This document shows, piece after piece, positions 1-5,823 of a DNA stretch of 7,882 nt. Source of the stretch: Acidimicrobiia bacterium. Lineage in GTDB: Bacteria > Actinomycetota > Acidimicrobiia > Acidimicrobiales > Ilumatobacteraceae. Position 1 is the stretch's first letter, and each line of letters begins with the position of its first letter. The position numbers and the translations under genes are program-made. The notes beneath the pieces were generated by a model. It was not told the origin of the DNA and made no database searches. It saw only the letters and a list, made by a program, of their open reading frames with translations. The DNA is taken from NCBI GenBank assembly GCA_013821025.1, contig JACDHN010000112.1, positions 1 through 7,882 of the forward strand, read 5' to 3'.

Positions 1-66
1 CGCCACGTCTGGCAGGCCCTCCCGCGCTTCGAGTGGACATCCCGCTCCCACACGACGATCCGTGCT

Positions 67-72
67 GGAGGT
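67..72 (+). promoter_or_regulatory. Shine-Dalgarno site fixing the start at 78
   Basis: GGAGGT lies five bases before the ATG at 78. It is the best ribosome binding site in the window and favours ATG 78 over the upstream in-frame start at 33, which has no such site. Bases 1-66 before it hold no gene I can recognise. Confidence 0.7.
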
Positions 73-77
73 GCCCG

Positions 78-1436
78 ATGGACACACGAGCGACGGTGGA
101 GCTCGGCGTGCTCGGAGCGCTGCGGGCGCGTGCCACTGGCGTCGAGGTCGACATCGGTCCTCCGCAGCGACGAACCGTGCTGGCTGTGCTGATCTGCGGG
201 GCCAGCCAGGTGATCCCCACCGGCCGGCTGCTCGATTGCATCTGGGACGACACCGCCAGTCCGTCGGCCATCGGATCGCTGCACACCCATGTGTCCAGAC
301 TGCGCAAGGAGCTCGGACCCGACGTGATCGTCCGTCATCCGTACGGCTACGCGCTGCAGCTCCGGCCCGACCAGCTCGACGCCGATGTGTTCTCCAGTTG
401 GGTCCGGCGGGGCCGGTCGTCGGTCGCCAAGGGGCAGTTGCACGGCGCGCTCAGCCTCCTATGCCATCATCGTGTCATGACGACCGCTGTGCGCACACGC
501 TCGTCGGCTCTCGTCGAACGGGCCTCGGGCTGGGTGATCGGCGGGGCGCGGATCCTTGCCGGGTTGCTGTGGCTCGCCAACCTGCACTGGAAGATTCCGC
601 CGACGTTCGGCGAGGACAGTGGGGGTGGCCTCTACAAGTACTCGGAGTCGGTCACCCGGAACTCCACGTGGGCGCCGTTCACCTGGGTGACCGAGGAGCT
701 GATCCTCCCGAACTTCCGGTTCTTCGGATGGGTGACCCTGGTCGTCGAGATTCTACTGGCGTTGCTGCTGCTGGTCGGGTACCGAACCCGCATCGTGGCG
801 CTGGTCGGCGCCGCGTGGTCGGTGCCGATCCTGCTGTCGGTCATCTACTTCGACGGCGCCGACGAGTGGTCGTGGTCTTACCTGATGATGATCGGATTGC
901 ACCTCCTCCTGTTCGCTACCGATGCCGGCCGCCACCTCGGGCTCGACGGGGTGCTCGGGCGCGGCGGCGTCGCGGCGCAGCGTGCCCTGACGATCGTCGG
1001 GTCTGTAGCCATCGGGGTTGGCGTGCTCGGACTGTTCGTTGCCCGCTCGGTCTCGTTCGTCGGGTCGGAGGCGGCGTTGCTCGGCAGCGACGCCGGGTTC
1101 GCCGACCCGGACGGTGGGATCACCCGGCGTTGGGAGCTGAAGTTCGTGTTCTTCAACCCGCTGTGGGCGCTGCTCACGATCCTGTTCGGTGTGCTGTTCG
1201 TGATCGGTTCCCGCGGTGCACGAATGGCCCGGCTGGCGCTCGCCGGAGGTGCCGGGTTCGGGGTGATCGCGGTCGTGGTGTTCATCACGCAGAGCTTCGA
1301 CTACCTGCGCGACGACGGAGGGGTTCAGGTCGTCTCGACGGCGTCCAACGCTGCGTTGTGGGGAGCGTTCGCCCTGGCCGGCGTGCTCCTCGCCCGTCGA
1401 TCGTCAGCGGTTGCGGTTCCCGCCTCGGACGGATGA
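78..1436 (+). CDS. SARP-type winged-helix domain fused in frame to a DoxX/DoxD-like membrane protein
   Basis: The open frame encodes 452 residues from a well-placed ATG. Residues 1 to about 100 are an OmpR/PhoB-type winged-helix DNA-binding domain of the SARP/AfsR kind: a beta-rich start (VELGVLGAL), a PPQRRTVLAVL helix, and the recognition-helix region HTHVSRLRKELG followed by the wing (HPYGYALQL). The bacterial transcriptional activation domain that should follow has barely begun (up to GALSLL, about residue 129). The frame then passes into a full-length DoxX-like membrane protein whose own ATG is residue 134 of this frame. Read as one protein, it would be a cytoplasmic DNA-binding head on an eight-helix membrane body, loosely like ToxR or CadC in plan. 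Read as two, it is a truncated SARP gene abutting a DoxX gene. The neighbouring broken genes and the abrupt end of SARP homology 15 bases before the DoxX ATG favour accidental joining, but the frame itself is intact. Confidence 0.5.
   Translation: MDTRATVELGVLGALRARATGVEVDIGPPQRRTVLAVLICGASQVIPTGRLLDCIWDDTASPSAIGSLHTHVSRLRKELGPDVIVRHPYGYALQLRPDQLDADVFSSWVRRGRSSVAKGQLHGALSLLCHHRVMTTAVRTRSSALVERASGWVIGGARILAGLLWLANLHWKIPPTFGEDSGGGLYKYSESVTRNSTWAPFTWVTEELILPNFRFFGWVTLVVEILLALLLLVGYRTRIVALVGAAWSVPILLSVIYFDGADEWSWSYLMMIGLHLLLFATDAGRHLGLDGVLGRGGVAAQRALTIVGSVAIGVGVLGLFVARSVSFVGSEAALLGSDAGFADPDGGITRRWELKFVFFNPLWALLTILFGVLFVIGSRGARMARLALAGGAGFGVIAVVVFITQSFDYLRDDGGVQVVSTASNAALWGAFALAGVLLARRSSAVAVPASDG
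477..1436 (+). CDS. DoxX/TQO DoxD-like integral membrane protein (alternative independent start)
   Basis: This is the membrane part of the 78-1436 frame, starting at its internal ATG and giving 319 residues. The first 150 residues match the pattern of DoxX and thiosulfate:quinone oxidoreductase small-subunit (DoxD-like) proteins: an amphipathic N-terminus, a first helix (ARILAGLLWLANLHWKIPP), a loop with GGGLYKY, then helices around FFGWVTLVVEILLALLLLVG and a LHLLLFATDAGRHLGLDG signature. The C-terminal half adds about four more membrane helices, an extension I recall from actinobacterial members. It acts in the cytoplasmic membrane. The true role is unknown; the DoxD link suggests redox or quinone chemistry but is only family-level. 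No ribosome binding site precedes 477, so translation would depend on a leaderless start or on the upstream frame. Its stop overlaps the start of the next (broken) gene as ATGA. Confidence 0.65.
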   Translation: MTTAVRTRSSALVERASGWVIGGARILAGLLWLANLHWKIPPTFGEDSGGGLYKYSESVTRNSTWAPFTWVTEELILPNFRFFGWVTLVVEILLALLLLVGYRTRIVALVGAAWSVPILLSVIYFDGADEWSWSYLMMIGLHLLLFATDAGRHLGLDGVLGRGGVAAQRALTIVGSVAIGVGVLGLFVARSVSFVGSEAALLGSDAGFADPDGGITRRWELKFVFFNPLWALLTILFGVLFVIGSRGARMARLALAGGAGFGVIAVVVFITQSFDYLRDDGGVQVVSTASNAALWGAFALAGVLLARRSSAVAVPASDG

Positions 1437-2380
1437 CGCGGAGGGCGGCGCGAGTAGCCGTCGCGACTGCCTGGTGTGGTGCACTCGCGCTCCTTGCCGT
1501 CAGTGTCGTCTGGGGCGCGCTTACCAGCGCGAGTCGCCGGAGGTCTTTCTCGGCGCGGCGCCGCTGGTGGGGCGTAGCTTTGCCGACGGTTGGGACTGGC
1601 GGTTCGGCTGGGGGCTGGTTGCCGCCGCCGTGATGGCGGTAATCGTCGTCGGCTCGGTCGTGCGGGGCTGGTGATGGCGGACCCGCTTGCGGTCGGTCGC
1701 CGCCGTGTCGTCGTTGGGCTCTGGCGCGTTCGCGCTGTTGCTGGCGCTGACCGATGGCGCCGATGGCGTGCTCCATGGCGCCGTCCACCCCAGCGAGTAC
1801 CTGGCGAACCTCACGACGGCGCCCCCGGCGGGTGAGTTCGTGCGGACGTTCGTCGAGCGGATCGACGAGTACTCGGTCCACGTGCGGGGTCATCCGCCCG
1901 GCTCGTTTTGGTGCTGAAGGCGCTGGACCGCGCTGCTTTCGGTCGCCGCAACGATGGCGCTGACTGCCGGTGTGCTCGTGACCGTGTGGGTCACGGTTGA
2001 TGCGGACTGGATGCGGCGCGTTGCCCCGTTGCTGGTCGTGCCGCCGTATGTGTTGTGGGCGGTGACGTCTGGGGACGCCGTTTTCGCGGCGGTCGGCGCG
2101 TGGGGGGTTGCCGCCTGCGCCTTCGGTCTTCGCACGTCCGGGTGGCGGGCCGTCGTTGCCGGCGCCGTCGGCGGCCTGCTGCTGGCCTCGTTGCTGTTCC
2201 TGGCCTATGGCGGCGCGACGTTCCTGCTCCCTCCCGTTGACGATGGCGGTGTCCGCACGGCGGTCAGGTGCGCCCGGCAAGGCACGAACCGTCGCCGCCG
2301 CGATCGGCGTGGCCGTAGCGGTCACGGCTGCCTTCGCCGTTGCGGGGTTCTGGTGGTTCGCCGGCGCGGCCGAGACCCGC
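1433..2380 (+). pseudogene. polytopic membrane protein (glycosyltransferase-like), multiply frameshifted
   Basis: The ATG at 1433 overlaps the previous stop (ATGA), so this was probably the second gene of an operon. Its parts lie in different frames. They are an N-terminal helix (VAVATAWCGALALLAVSVVW) in the frame of 1433; then SPEVFLGAAPLVGRSFADGW from about 1530 in another frame; a stop at 1672-1674; GEFVRTFVERIDEYSVHVRG and HPPG to about 1900; LVLVLKALDRAAFG in a third frame at 1902-1943; VLWAVTSGDAVFAAVGAWGV from about 2050; and finally AAFAVAGFWWFAG near 2345-2370 after another shift. In order, the blocks fit one actinobacterial family of polytopic membrane proteins with a conserved DRI-DY-HVRGHPPG loop, which I recall as glycosyltransferase-like (GT-C style) but not firmly characterised. 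At least four frame changes are needed. The family's C-terminal half is missing. Family recognition is from memory and the enzymatic role is uncertain. Confidence 0.65.
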
Positions 2381-2524
2381 CTGCATCGGCTGTGCCGTCC
2401 GGTCCGGATGCTGCCGATGACCCGCGACCTCGATGACGTCAACGACCTGCGCGACCATGCCCGCTCGGACGAGCCCGGGCGGTTGGCGACAGTCGCCCGG
2501 TCGGTCGTCGACCGCCTCGGCTGA
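2381..2524 (+). pseudogene. C-terminal fragment, probably DUF2064/TIGR04282-type transferase
   Basis: Directly after the membrane-protein remnant, in the same frame as its last piece, come 47 residues unlike a membrane protein. They read LHRLCRPVRMLPMTRDLDDV and then NDLRDHARSDEPGRLATVAR. The pattern of a short basic strand, a hydrophobic LP, then a D-x-D-x-x-x-DL segment and a final helix resembles the end of GT-A-fold transferases of the DUF2064 (rSAM/selenodomain-associated transferase 1) group. CofC-type guanylyltransferases end similarly and are an alternative. The catalytic N-terminal part is absent from the window, so this is a remnant. The stop is at 2522-2524, converging on the radical SAM gene. 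Confidence 0.4.
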
Positions 2525-2600
2525 TCCGAAGCGTCGAGACCTCGCTACCGGTGCGTGAATGGTGGGCTGGCGGGACCGACCGGCCCCGGGTTCGTCATGC

Positions 2601-3449
2601 TCAACGTATGCCGAGGTTGGCGTCGTTGCCGGGCGGCAACCCCCGCACGGCTGACAGCAGCGCGTTGGCCGGGACTGACAGTGGCAGCACCGTCCTGGTG
2701 ATCAGGAGATCGGTGTCGAGCCGGCCGGCCCGCACGGTCGGACCGAAGCTGCCCCAATACGCGCCATCTGCGGTGATCGTCAGCTCGCTCGGGATGTCGC
2801 GGGCCACCGCCGCGACCCCGAGACCACGCTCGTCGGCCCGACCGCGTCGCACGATCGGCCGCACGAGATGATCCTCGGGCGCGACCCCGAGCGACAGAAC
2901 CAGTTCCTTCAACGGTTCGAGTGCCGGGTCGTCGAGCGGGCCGGCGGTCGTCGTAGCGATGCGCACCCGCACTCCGAGGGCGATGAGCTGCGGGACCGCC
3001 TCGACCACCTTGGCGAAGTTGTCCGGTCCGCGCGCCATGTCGTTCACATCAGACAGATGCGAATCGAGCGAGATCTGCACGGCCACACCATCGCGGGCCA
3101 AAGGGCGCGCCCGCTTGATCCGGTCACCGACGAAGAGGGTGCCGTTGGTGAGCACGACGACCGGGAGGTGCTCGGCCATCGAGGCGATCGTGTCCGGTAG
3201 CCAGGCCAGCAGCATCGGCTCGCCACCCGTGACCCCGAGGCCCGTGAAGCCGAGAGCCGCTGCCTCGCCGGCGACGCCGAGCATCAGCTCGGGGGTGAGC
3301 TGGCGACGCTCGCTGCGCGGCGAGGACTCGGTGAGGCAGTACGAACAGGCCAGGTTGCAGTGATAGTTGGAATAGAGCCACACCCGCCCTGGCAGCTCCC
3401 CGGCGGCGATCGCGTCCGCGATCGGACCAGCGGTCGCAACGACGGTCAC
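2601..3449 (-). CDS. radical SAM protein with a cysteine-free SPASM-like tail
   Basis: This encodes 282 residues. C31, C35 and C38 (HCNLACSYC) form the CxxxCxxC motif that binds the 4Fe-4S cluster and SAM. GGEP at 75-78 is the SAM-contacting motif, and LTNGTLF (100-106) and VQISLDS (124-130) fit later strands of the partial TIM barrel. No other cysteine exists in the protein. The C-terminal part (ELTITADGAYWGSFGPTVRA, then GRLDTDLL) follows the outline of a SPASM/twitch segment, where a Cys-Pro would normally follow the Tyr, so an auxiliary cluster looks absent. The start is a GTG whose GTGA overlaps the stop of the upstream AhpD-like gene, so the two are probably translationally coupled. The reaction and substrate are unknown. 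It is not ArsS or MoaA by domain layout, and MoaA/PqqE-like labels would only be generic. It appears intact. Confidence 0.9.
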   Translation of the reverse strand: MTVVATAGPIADAIAAGELPGRVWLYSNYHCNLACSYCLTESSPRSERRQLTPELMLGVAGEAAALGFTGLGVTGGEPMLLAWLPDTIASMAEHLPVVVLTNGTLFVGDRIKRARPLARDGVAVQISLDSHLSDVNDMARGPDNFAKVVEAVPQLIALGVRVRIATTTAGPLDDPALEPLKELVLSLGVAPEDHLVRPIVRRGRADERGLGVAAVARDIPSELTITADGAYWGSFGPTVRAGRLDTDLLITRTVLPLSVPANALLSAVRGLPPGNDANLGIR

Positions 3450-4018
3450 GTCAGCCCCGCTGACGCGAGACGGGTCTCGACGTCAGGCGATGTCGGCAGC
3501 TCGAACCCGGTCGCGAACCGGTTCAGGAACATCGTGGCCCCGATTGTGACACTGAGCTCGACCAGCACGTGCGCCGGCCAGTGCTCGCGGGCCGATGTCC
3601 ACACGTCGTCGGGCACGGGACCCGTCGCGCCCGCCATCGCATCGATCCAACCGATCAGGGCACGCTCGCGCTCGTCGTGGAAGGCAGATTCGATGGAGAC
3701 GTCACCGCGCAGGGCGCGGATCTCGGCGACGTCGAGACCGGCGTCGAGCGAGACGGCCGTGTGGGCGGTGACGCAGTAGCGGCAACCCTGCAGCACGGAC
3801 GTGCGCAGGATGGCGAACTCCTTGTGCCGGGACGCTGCCGCGCCGTCACCGAGCGCGGCCCCGACGAACCCCAGCGTCGGACCCAGGAGCTCAGGGACAC
3901 TGGCGAGGGCGGCAACGATCGGTCCGGGGTCCCCGCCGTCGAAGTATGCCTCGGCGGAGATCGGCGCGTTGGCGACATCGAGGAGCTCAACCCTGGCCAT
4001 CGCCACATCATCGCTCAT
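3446..4018 (-). CDS. AhpD-like / carboxymuconolactone decarboxylase-family protein
   Basis: From the ATG at 4018 the protein has 190 residues. The core motif is E67, then GCRYCVTAHT with C79, C82 and H86, which is the E-(X11)-CxxC-xxxH redox site of AhpD-type alkylhydroperoxidases. Upstream lies a helix typical of the fold (VPELLGPTLGFVGAAL), and downstream a second helical half including VELSVTIGATMFLNRFATGF. It probably acts in the cytoplasm as a small disulfide-cycling peroxidase or reductase; a decarboxylase role is unlikely given the CxxC. An upstream in-frame start at 4171 exists, but the added residues are low-complexity, arginine-rich and antisense to the neighbouring methyltransferase. 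Another ATG at 4000 is possible. It is the first gene of a two-gene operon with the radical SAM protein (4 bp overlap). Confidence 0.88.
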   Translation of the reverse strand: MSDDVAMARVELLDVANAPISAEAYFDGGDPGPIVAALASVPELLGPTLGFVGAALGDGAAASRHKEFAILRTSVLQGCRYCVTAHTAVSLDAGLDVAEIRALRGDVSIESAFHDERERALIGWIDAMAGATGPVPDDVWTSAREHWPAHVLVELSVTIGATMFLNRFATGFELPTSPDVETRLASAGLT

Positions 4019-4098
4019 CGCGTCGTGCTTCGCTTGCCCGACCCGAGGGTTTCTTAATTGTTGAGGGTCGACGTCCGGCCTGCCGGGCCACCGGATCC

Positions 4099-4114
4099 TA
4101 TGCTCGCGCTCGTG
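4099..4114 (+). promoter_or_regulatory. candidate leaderless promoter for the methyltransferase
   Basis: TATGCT (4099-4104) fits the TANNNT -10 pattern and lies seven bases before a GTG at 4112, the spacing expected for a leaderless actinobacterial transcript. The frame from this GTG leads into the methyltransferase N-terminus after one mended base. I see no convincing -35. Confidence 0.4.
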
Positions 4115-4740
4115 ATCGACGGCGACGAGGCACTCGAACGTCGACACGGGACACCGTCTGGTGGACGGCACCCGCGACAGGTGTCAGCTGGTACCAAACC
4201 TCACCTGAGCCTTGAGCGACCCTCGTGCGCCGCGTGTCGGTGCCGACGGACCTTGTGTCGATCATCGGCGCCGGCCAGTCGGCACTGGTCGCCCATCTGA
4301 TCGACGGCGGCTACCGACAGCTCGTCGCGGTCGACATCTCCGGCATCGCACTCGAATGCCTCCGGGCGTCGCTCGCCGTGACCGACGCTGTGACGTTCGT
4401 CCAGGCGGACGTGCGCTCCGTGACCTTCGAGCGGTCCGTGGACGTGTGGCACGATCGGGCCACGCTTCACTTCCTGACCGATCCAGCCGATCGCATCGCG
4501 TACGCCCGCCGGGCGGCGGCCGCTGTGCGCCCGGGCGGTTACCTCGTCCTCGCCGAGTTCGCACCCGACGGTCCATCCCAGTGCAGCGGACTGCGCGTCG
4601 AGCGTCACGACGCGTTATCGCTCGCCGCCCTGTTCGGCGACGCCTTCACGGTCGTCGACACCTTCGAGCGGGGGCACATCACCCCATCGGGGTCTGAGCA
4701 GCGATTCCTTCACGCGCTGCTACAACGACCACCTCGACCA
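4112..4740 (+). pseudogene. class I SAM-dependent methyltransferase, frameshift plus internal stop
   Basis: The GTG at 4112 gives VIDGDEALERRH; adding one base at about 4148 restores a plausible HWDTVWW, and the next frame reads DTVWWTAPATGVSWYQTSPE. A TGA at 4213-4215 then interrupts it where homologues carry a small residue such as serine. From about 4219 the frame is clear. It holds VSIIGAGQSALV (SAM motif I, starting at 4255), VAVDISG with the acidic ribose-binding residue, VTFVQADV, the DVWHDRATLHFLTDPADR block typical of this small methyltransferase group, VRPGGYLVLAEFAPDG and finally HITPSGSEQRFLHALLQR near 4728. The normal stop is not found; the frame runs on as arginine-rich antisense of the lipoprotein gene to 4956. 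A short product from the GTG at 4225 would keep the SAM motif but lack the N-terminal helices. The substrate is unknown. Both lesions could be sequencing errors. Confidence 0.75.
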
Positions 4741-5227
4741 CGCTGGCGTCGAGGGCGAGGTTCTCACCACGATCCACGACCGTGGCTGCGGGCGCCGCCG
4801 CGTCGATGCGGAACAAGCCCACGTCAGAGCGGTAGAGGGTGCCGTCTGCTGTCGTGCCCTGCACGACGTAGCGGTACTCGACACCTGCCTCGACGTCGGG
4901 AAGCACGACGTCGTGCTGTTCGATGCCGGTGCCGTTCATCGACAAGCTGTTGTTGAACCGTCCGAACGAGTCGTCCTCGCCCCACACGATGGCGCAGATC
5001 ATCGGCTCGGTCGTCGTCACACGGAGGATGCCTCGCCCGGGATCGGTCGGGTCGCCCTCGAACACGAGCTCGCTGGCCTGTACCTCCTCGAAGGGCAGCA
5101 CTGTGGTTATCGCATTCGGCCCCGATTGCTCATCCTCACCGCCGCACGAACCGACGGCCAGCAGCGCTGCGACGACCACCGGGAGCCGCCACACGGCGTT
5201 CGCGAACAGCGGACATCGTCGCATCAT
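4679..5227 (-). CDS. secreted lipoprotein with Fn3-like domain, C-terminus apparently cut
   Basis: The frame has 182 residues. An N-terminal signal peptide (basic start, then LPVVVAALLAVGSC) ends at C28 with a lipobox-like VGSC, so the mature protein would be anchored to the membrane outside the cell. After an acidic linker, residues about 60-142 form a beta-rich domain with TTEPMICAIVWGEDDS and a HDVVLPDVEAGVEYRYVVQG turn, then DGTLYRSDVGLFRID. This resembles fibronectin type III or purple-acid-phosphatase N-terminal domains. A following segment, NLALDASVVEV (from about residue 156), looks like the start of a further beta domain, possibly discoidin-like, but from about residue 166 the frame is antisense of the methyltransferase end and no longer looks like a secreted protein. 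The gene has therefore probably lost its C-terminal domain. The function is unknown. Confidence 0.7.
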   Translation of the reverse strand: MMRRCPLFANAVWRLPVVVAALLAVGSCGGEDEQSGPNAITTVLPFEEVQASELVFEGDPTDPGRGILRVTTTEPMICAIVWGEDDSFGRFNNSLSMNGTGIEQHDVVLPDVEAGVEYRYVVQGTTADGTLYRSDVGLFRIDAAAPAATVVDRGENLALDASVVEVVVVAAREGIAAQTPMG

Positions 5228-5233
5228 GCGCCG

Positions 5234-5262
5234 ACGCTACAGACGCAAAGACGCGCGATCAC
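5234..5262 (-). promoter_or_regulatory. candidate leaderless promoter of the lipoprotein gene
   Basis: On the minus strand, GTGATC (5262-5257) is followed after 17 bases by TAGCGT (5239-5234), then six bases and the ATG at 5227. The TANNNT box and its distance fit a leaderless transcript. The same -35 hexamer with the same 17-base spacing recurs before vapB. Confidence 0.45.
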
Positions 5263-5286
5263 CCCAACCATCGCACAGCAGCCGAG

Positions 5287-5298
5287 CCCGAGCTCGGG
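5287..5298. repeat. 12-bp perfect palindrome between two minus-strand genes
   Basis: CCCGAGCTCGGG is fully self-complementary. It lies between the end of the ArsR-rhodanese frame and the lipoprotein promoter. It could be an operator or part of a stem, but there is no T-tract for an intrinsic terminator and such palindromes arise easily in GC-rich DNA. Confidence 0.25.
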
Positions 5299-5316
5299 TC
5301 TGACTTGACCGGAGGG

Positions 5317-5823
5317 TCAGGGACGATCGGCCTCAGGAGCCGATCGCCACAGGGAGACCGGCTGCTTCCATTCTGGAAAGCCATCCTGGAGACGTCGCGC
5401 TCGGTAGCCGCGCCGGTGCAACTCACGCACGGCCTCGTCGGCGTAGACGCAGTACGGCCCACGGCAGTAGGCGACGACCTCTGCGTCCTTCGGAAGGTTC
5501 CGCAAGCGTCGCCGCAGCTCGGCCACCGGGATCGACCGGGCGCCGGCGATGTGCGCCGAGCGGAACTCCGGTTCCGGCCGAACATCGAGCACGATCAGGT
5601 CGCCGCGACGCAGGCGGGCAGCAAGCTCATCGCGGACGATCATCTCGAGTTCGCCGCGGTCGCCGAGATAGGCGTCCGCGAGCTGTTCGATCCCGGCGAC
5701 GTGCTCCCCAGCGACATTGCGCATGGCCGCCCAGAGCGCGCCTACGTGGTCGCTCGCCAGGCGGTAGTAGATGCGCTTGCCATCCCGGCGGGTACGCACG
5801 AAACGTGCGCACGCTCCGGGCAC
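5317..5823 (-). CDS. ArsR-rhodanese protein lacking its N-terminal HTH
   Basis: The frame gives 168 residues. Residues 8-60 (FVRTRRDGKRIYYRLASDHV and GALWAAMRNVAG to YLGDRGELE) match the wing and C-terminal helix of an ArsR-type regulator. Residues about 62-155 are a complete rhodanese domain: LIVLDVRPEPEFRSAHIAGA, then the active-site loop CRGPYC with catalytic C120, and the final RLQDGFPEW. Fusions of ArsR and rhodanese domains are a known family of roughly 220 residues; about 55 residues carrying the first helices and the recognition helix are missing. Upstream on this strand no frame carries them, and the sequence instead becomes an ABC permease on the opposite strand. The start is therefore not a natural one. 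The rhodanese part could still be active for persulfide transfer if expressed; the DNA-binding function should be lost. Confidence 0.8.
   Translation of the reverse strand: MPGACARFVRTRRDGKRIYYRLASDHVGALWAAMRNVAGEHVAGIEQLADAYLGDRGELEMIVRDELAARLRRGDLIVLDVRPEPEFRSAHIAGARSIPVAELRRRLRNLPKDAEVVAYCRGPYCVYADEAVRELHRRGYRARRLQDGFPEWKQPVSLWRSAPEADRP
5795..5809. repeat. short perfect inverted repeat at the ArsR/permease joint
   Basis: CGCACG, AAA, CGTGCG forms a 6-bp stem with a three-base loop. It sits where the truncated ArsR-rhodanese frame (minus) and the truncated permease frame (plus) meet head to head, so it may mark the breakpoint. Confidence 0.45.

Noticed and set aside
1..66. Possible end of an upstream gene (frame 1 reads RHVWQALPRFEW)
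   Set aside because: No stop is found before the regulator start and I recognise no family, so it cannot be supported as a gene.
62..1633. A 523-residue open frame overlapping the SARP-DoxX frame
   Set aside because: It is arginine- and alanine-rich with no recognisable motif over most of its length, a typical shadow in GC-rich DNA. Only its last part (from 1433) carries the real N-terminus of the broken membrane protein.
1285..2442. A 385-residue minus-strand open frame across the broken membrane protein
   Set aside because: Its composition (Arg, Gln, Ala, Pro, Gly runs) is that of an antisense frame, and the plus strand shows ordered membrane-protein blocks.
2572..2587. GC-rich imperfect hairpin between the two convergent genes
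   Set aside because: The stem has a mismatch, the loop is only two bases and there is no T-tract, so a terminator call is not supported.
2601..3449. Radical SAM gene as arsenosugar enzyme ArsS
   Set aside because: It lacks the C-terminal domain and the cysteines expected of ArsS; the nearby AhpD-like and DUF2064-like sequences alone are not enough for that pathway.
4213..4215. The TGA as a selenocysteine or recoded codon
   Set aside because: The position is not a catalytic cysteine in this methyltransferase group, a nearby frameshift is also needed, and other TGA codons in the window are normal stops.
4681..4693. ACCCC-ATC-GGGGT hairpin near the lipoprotein stop
   Set aside because: It lies inside conserved methyltransferase coding sequence (ITPSGS) and has no T-tract.
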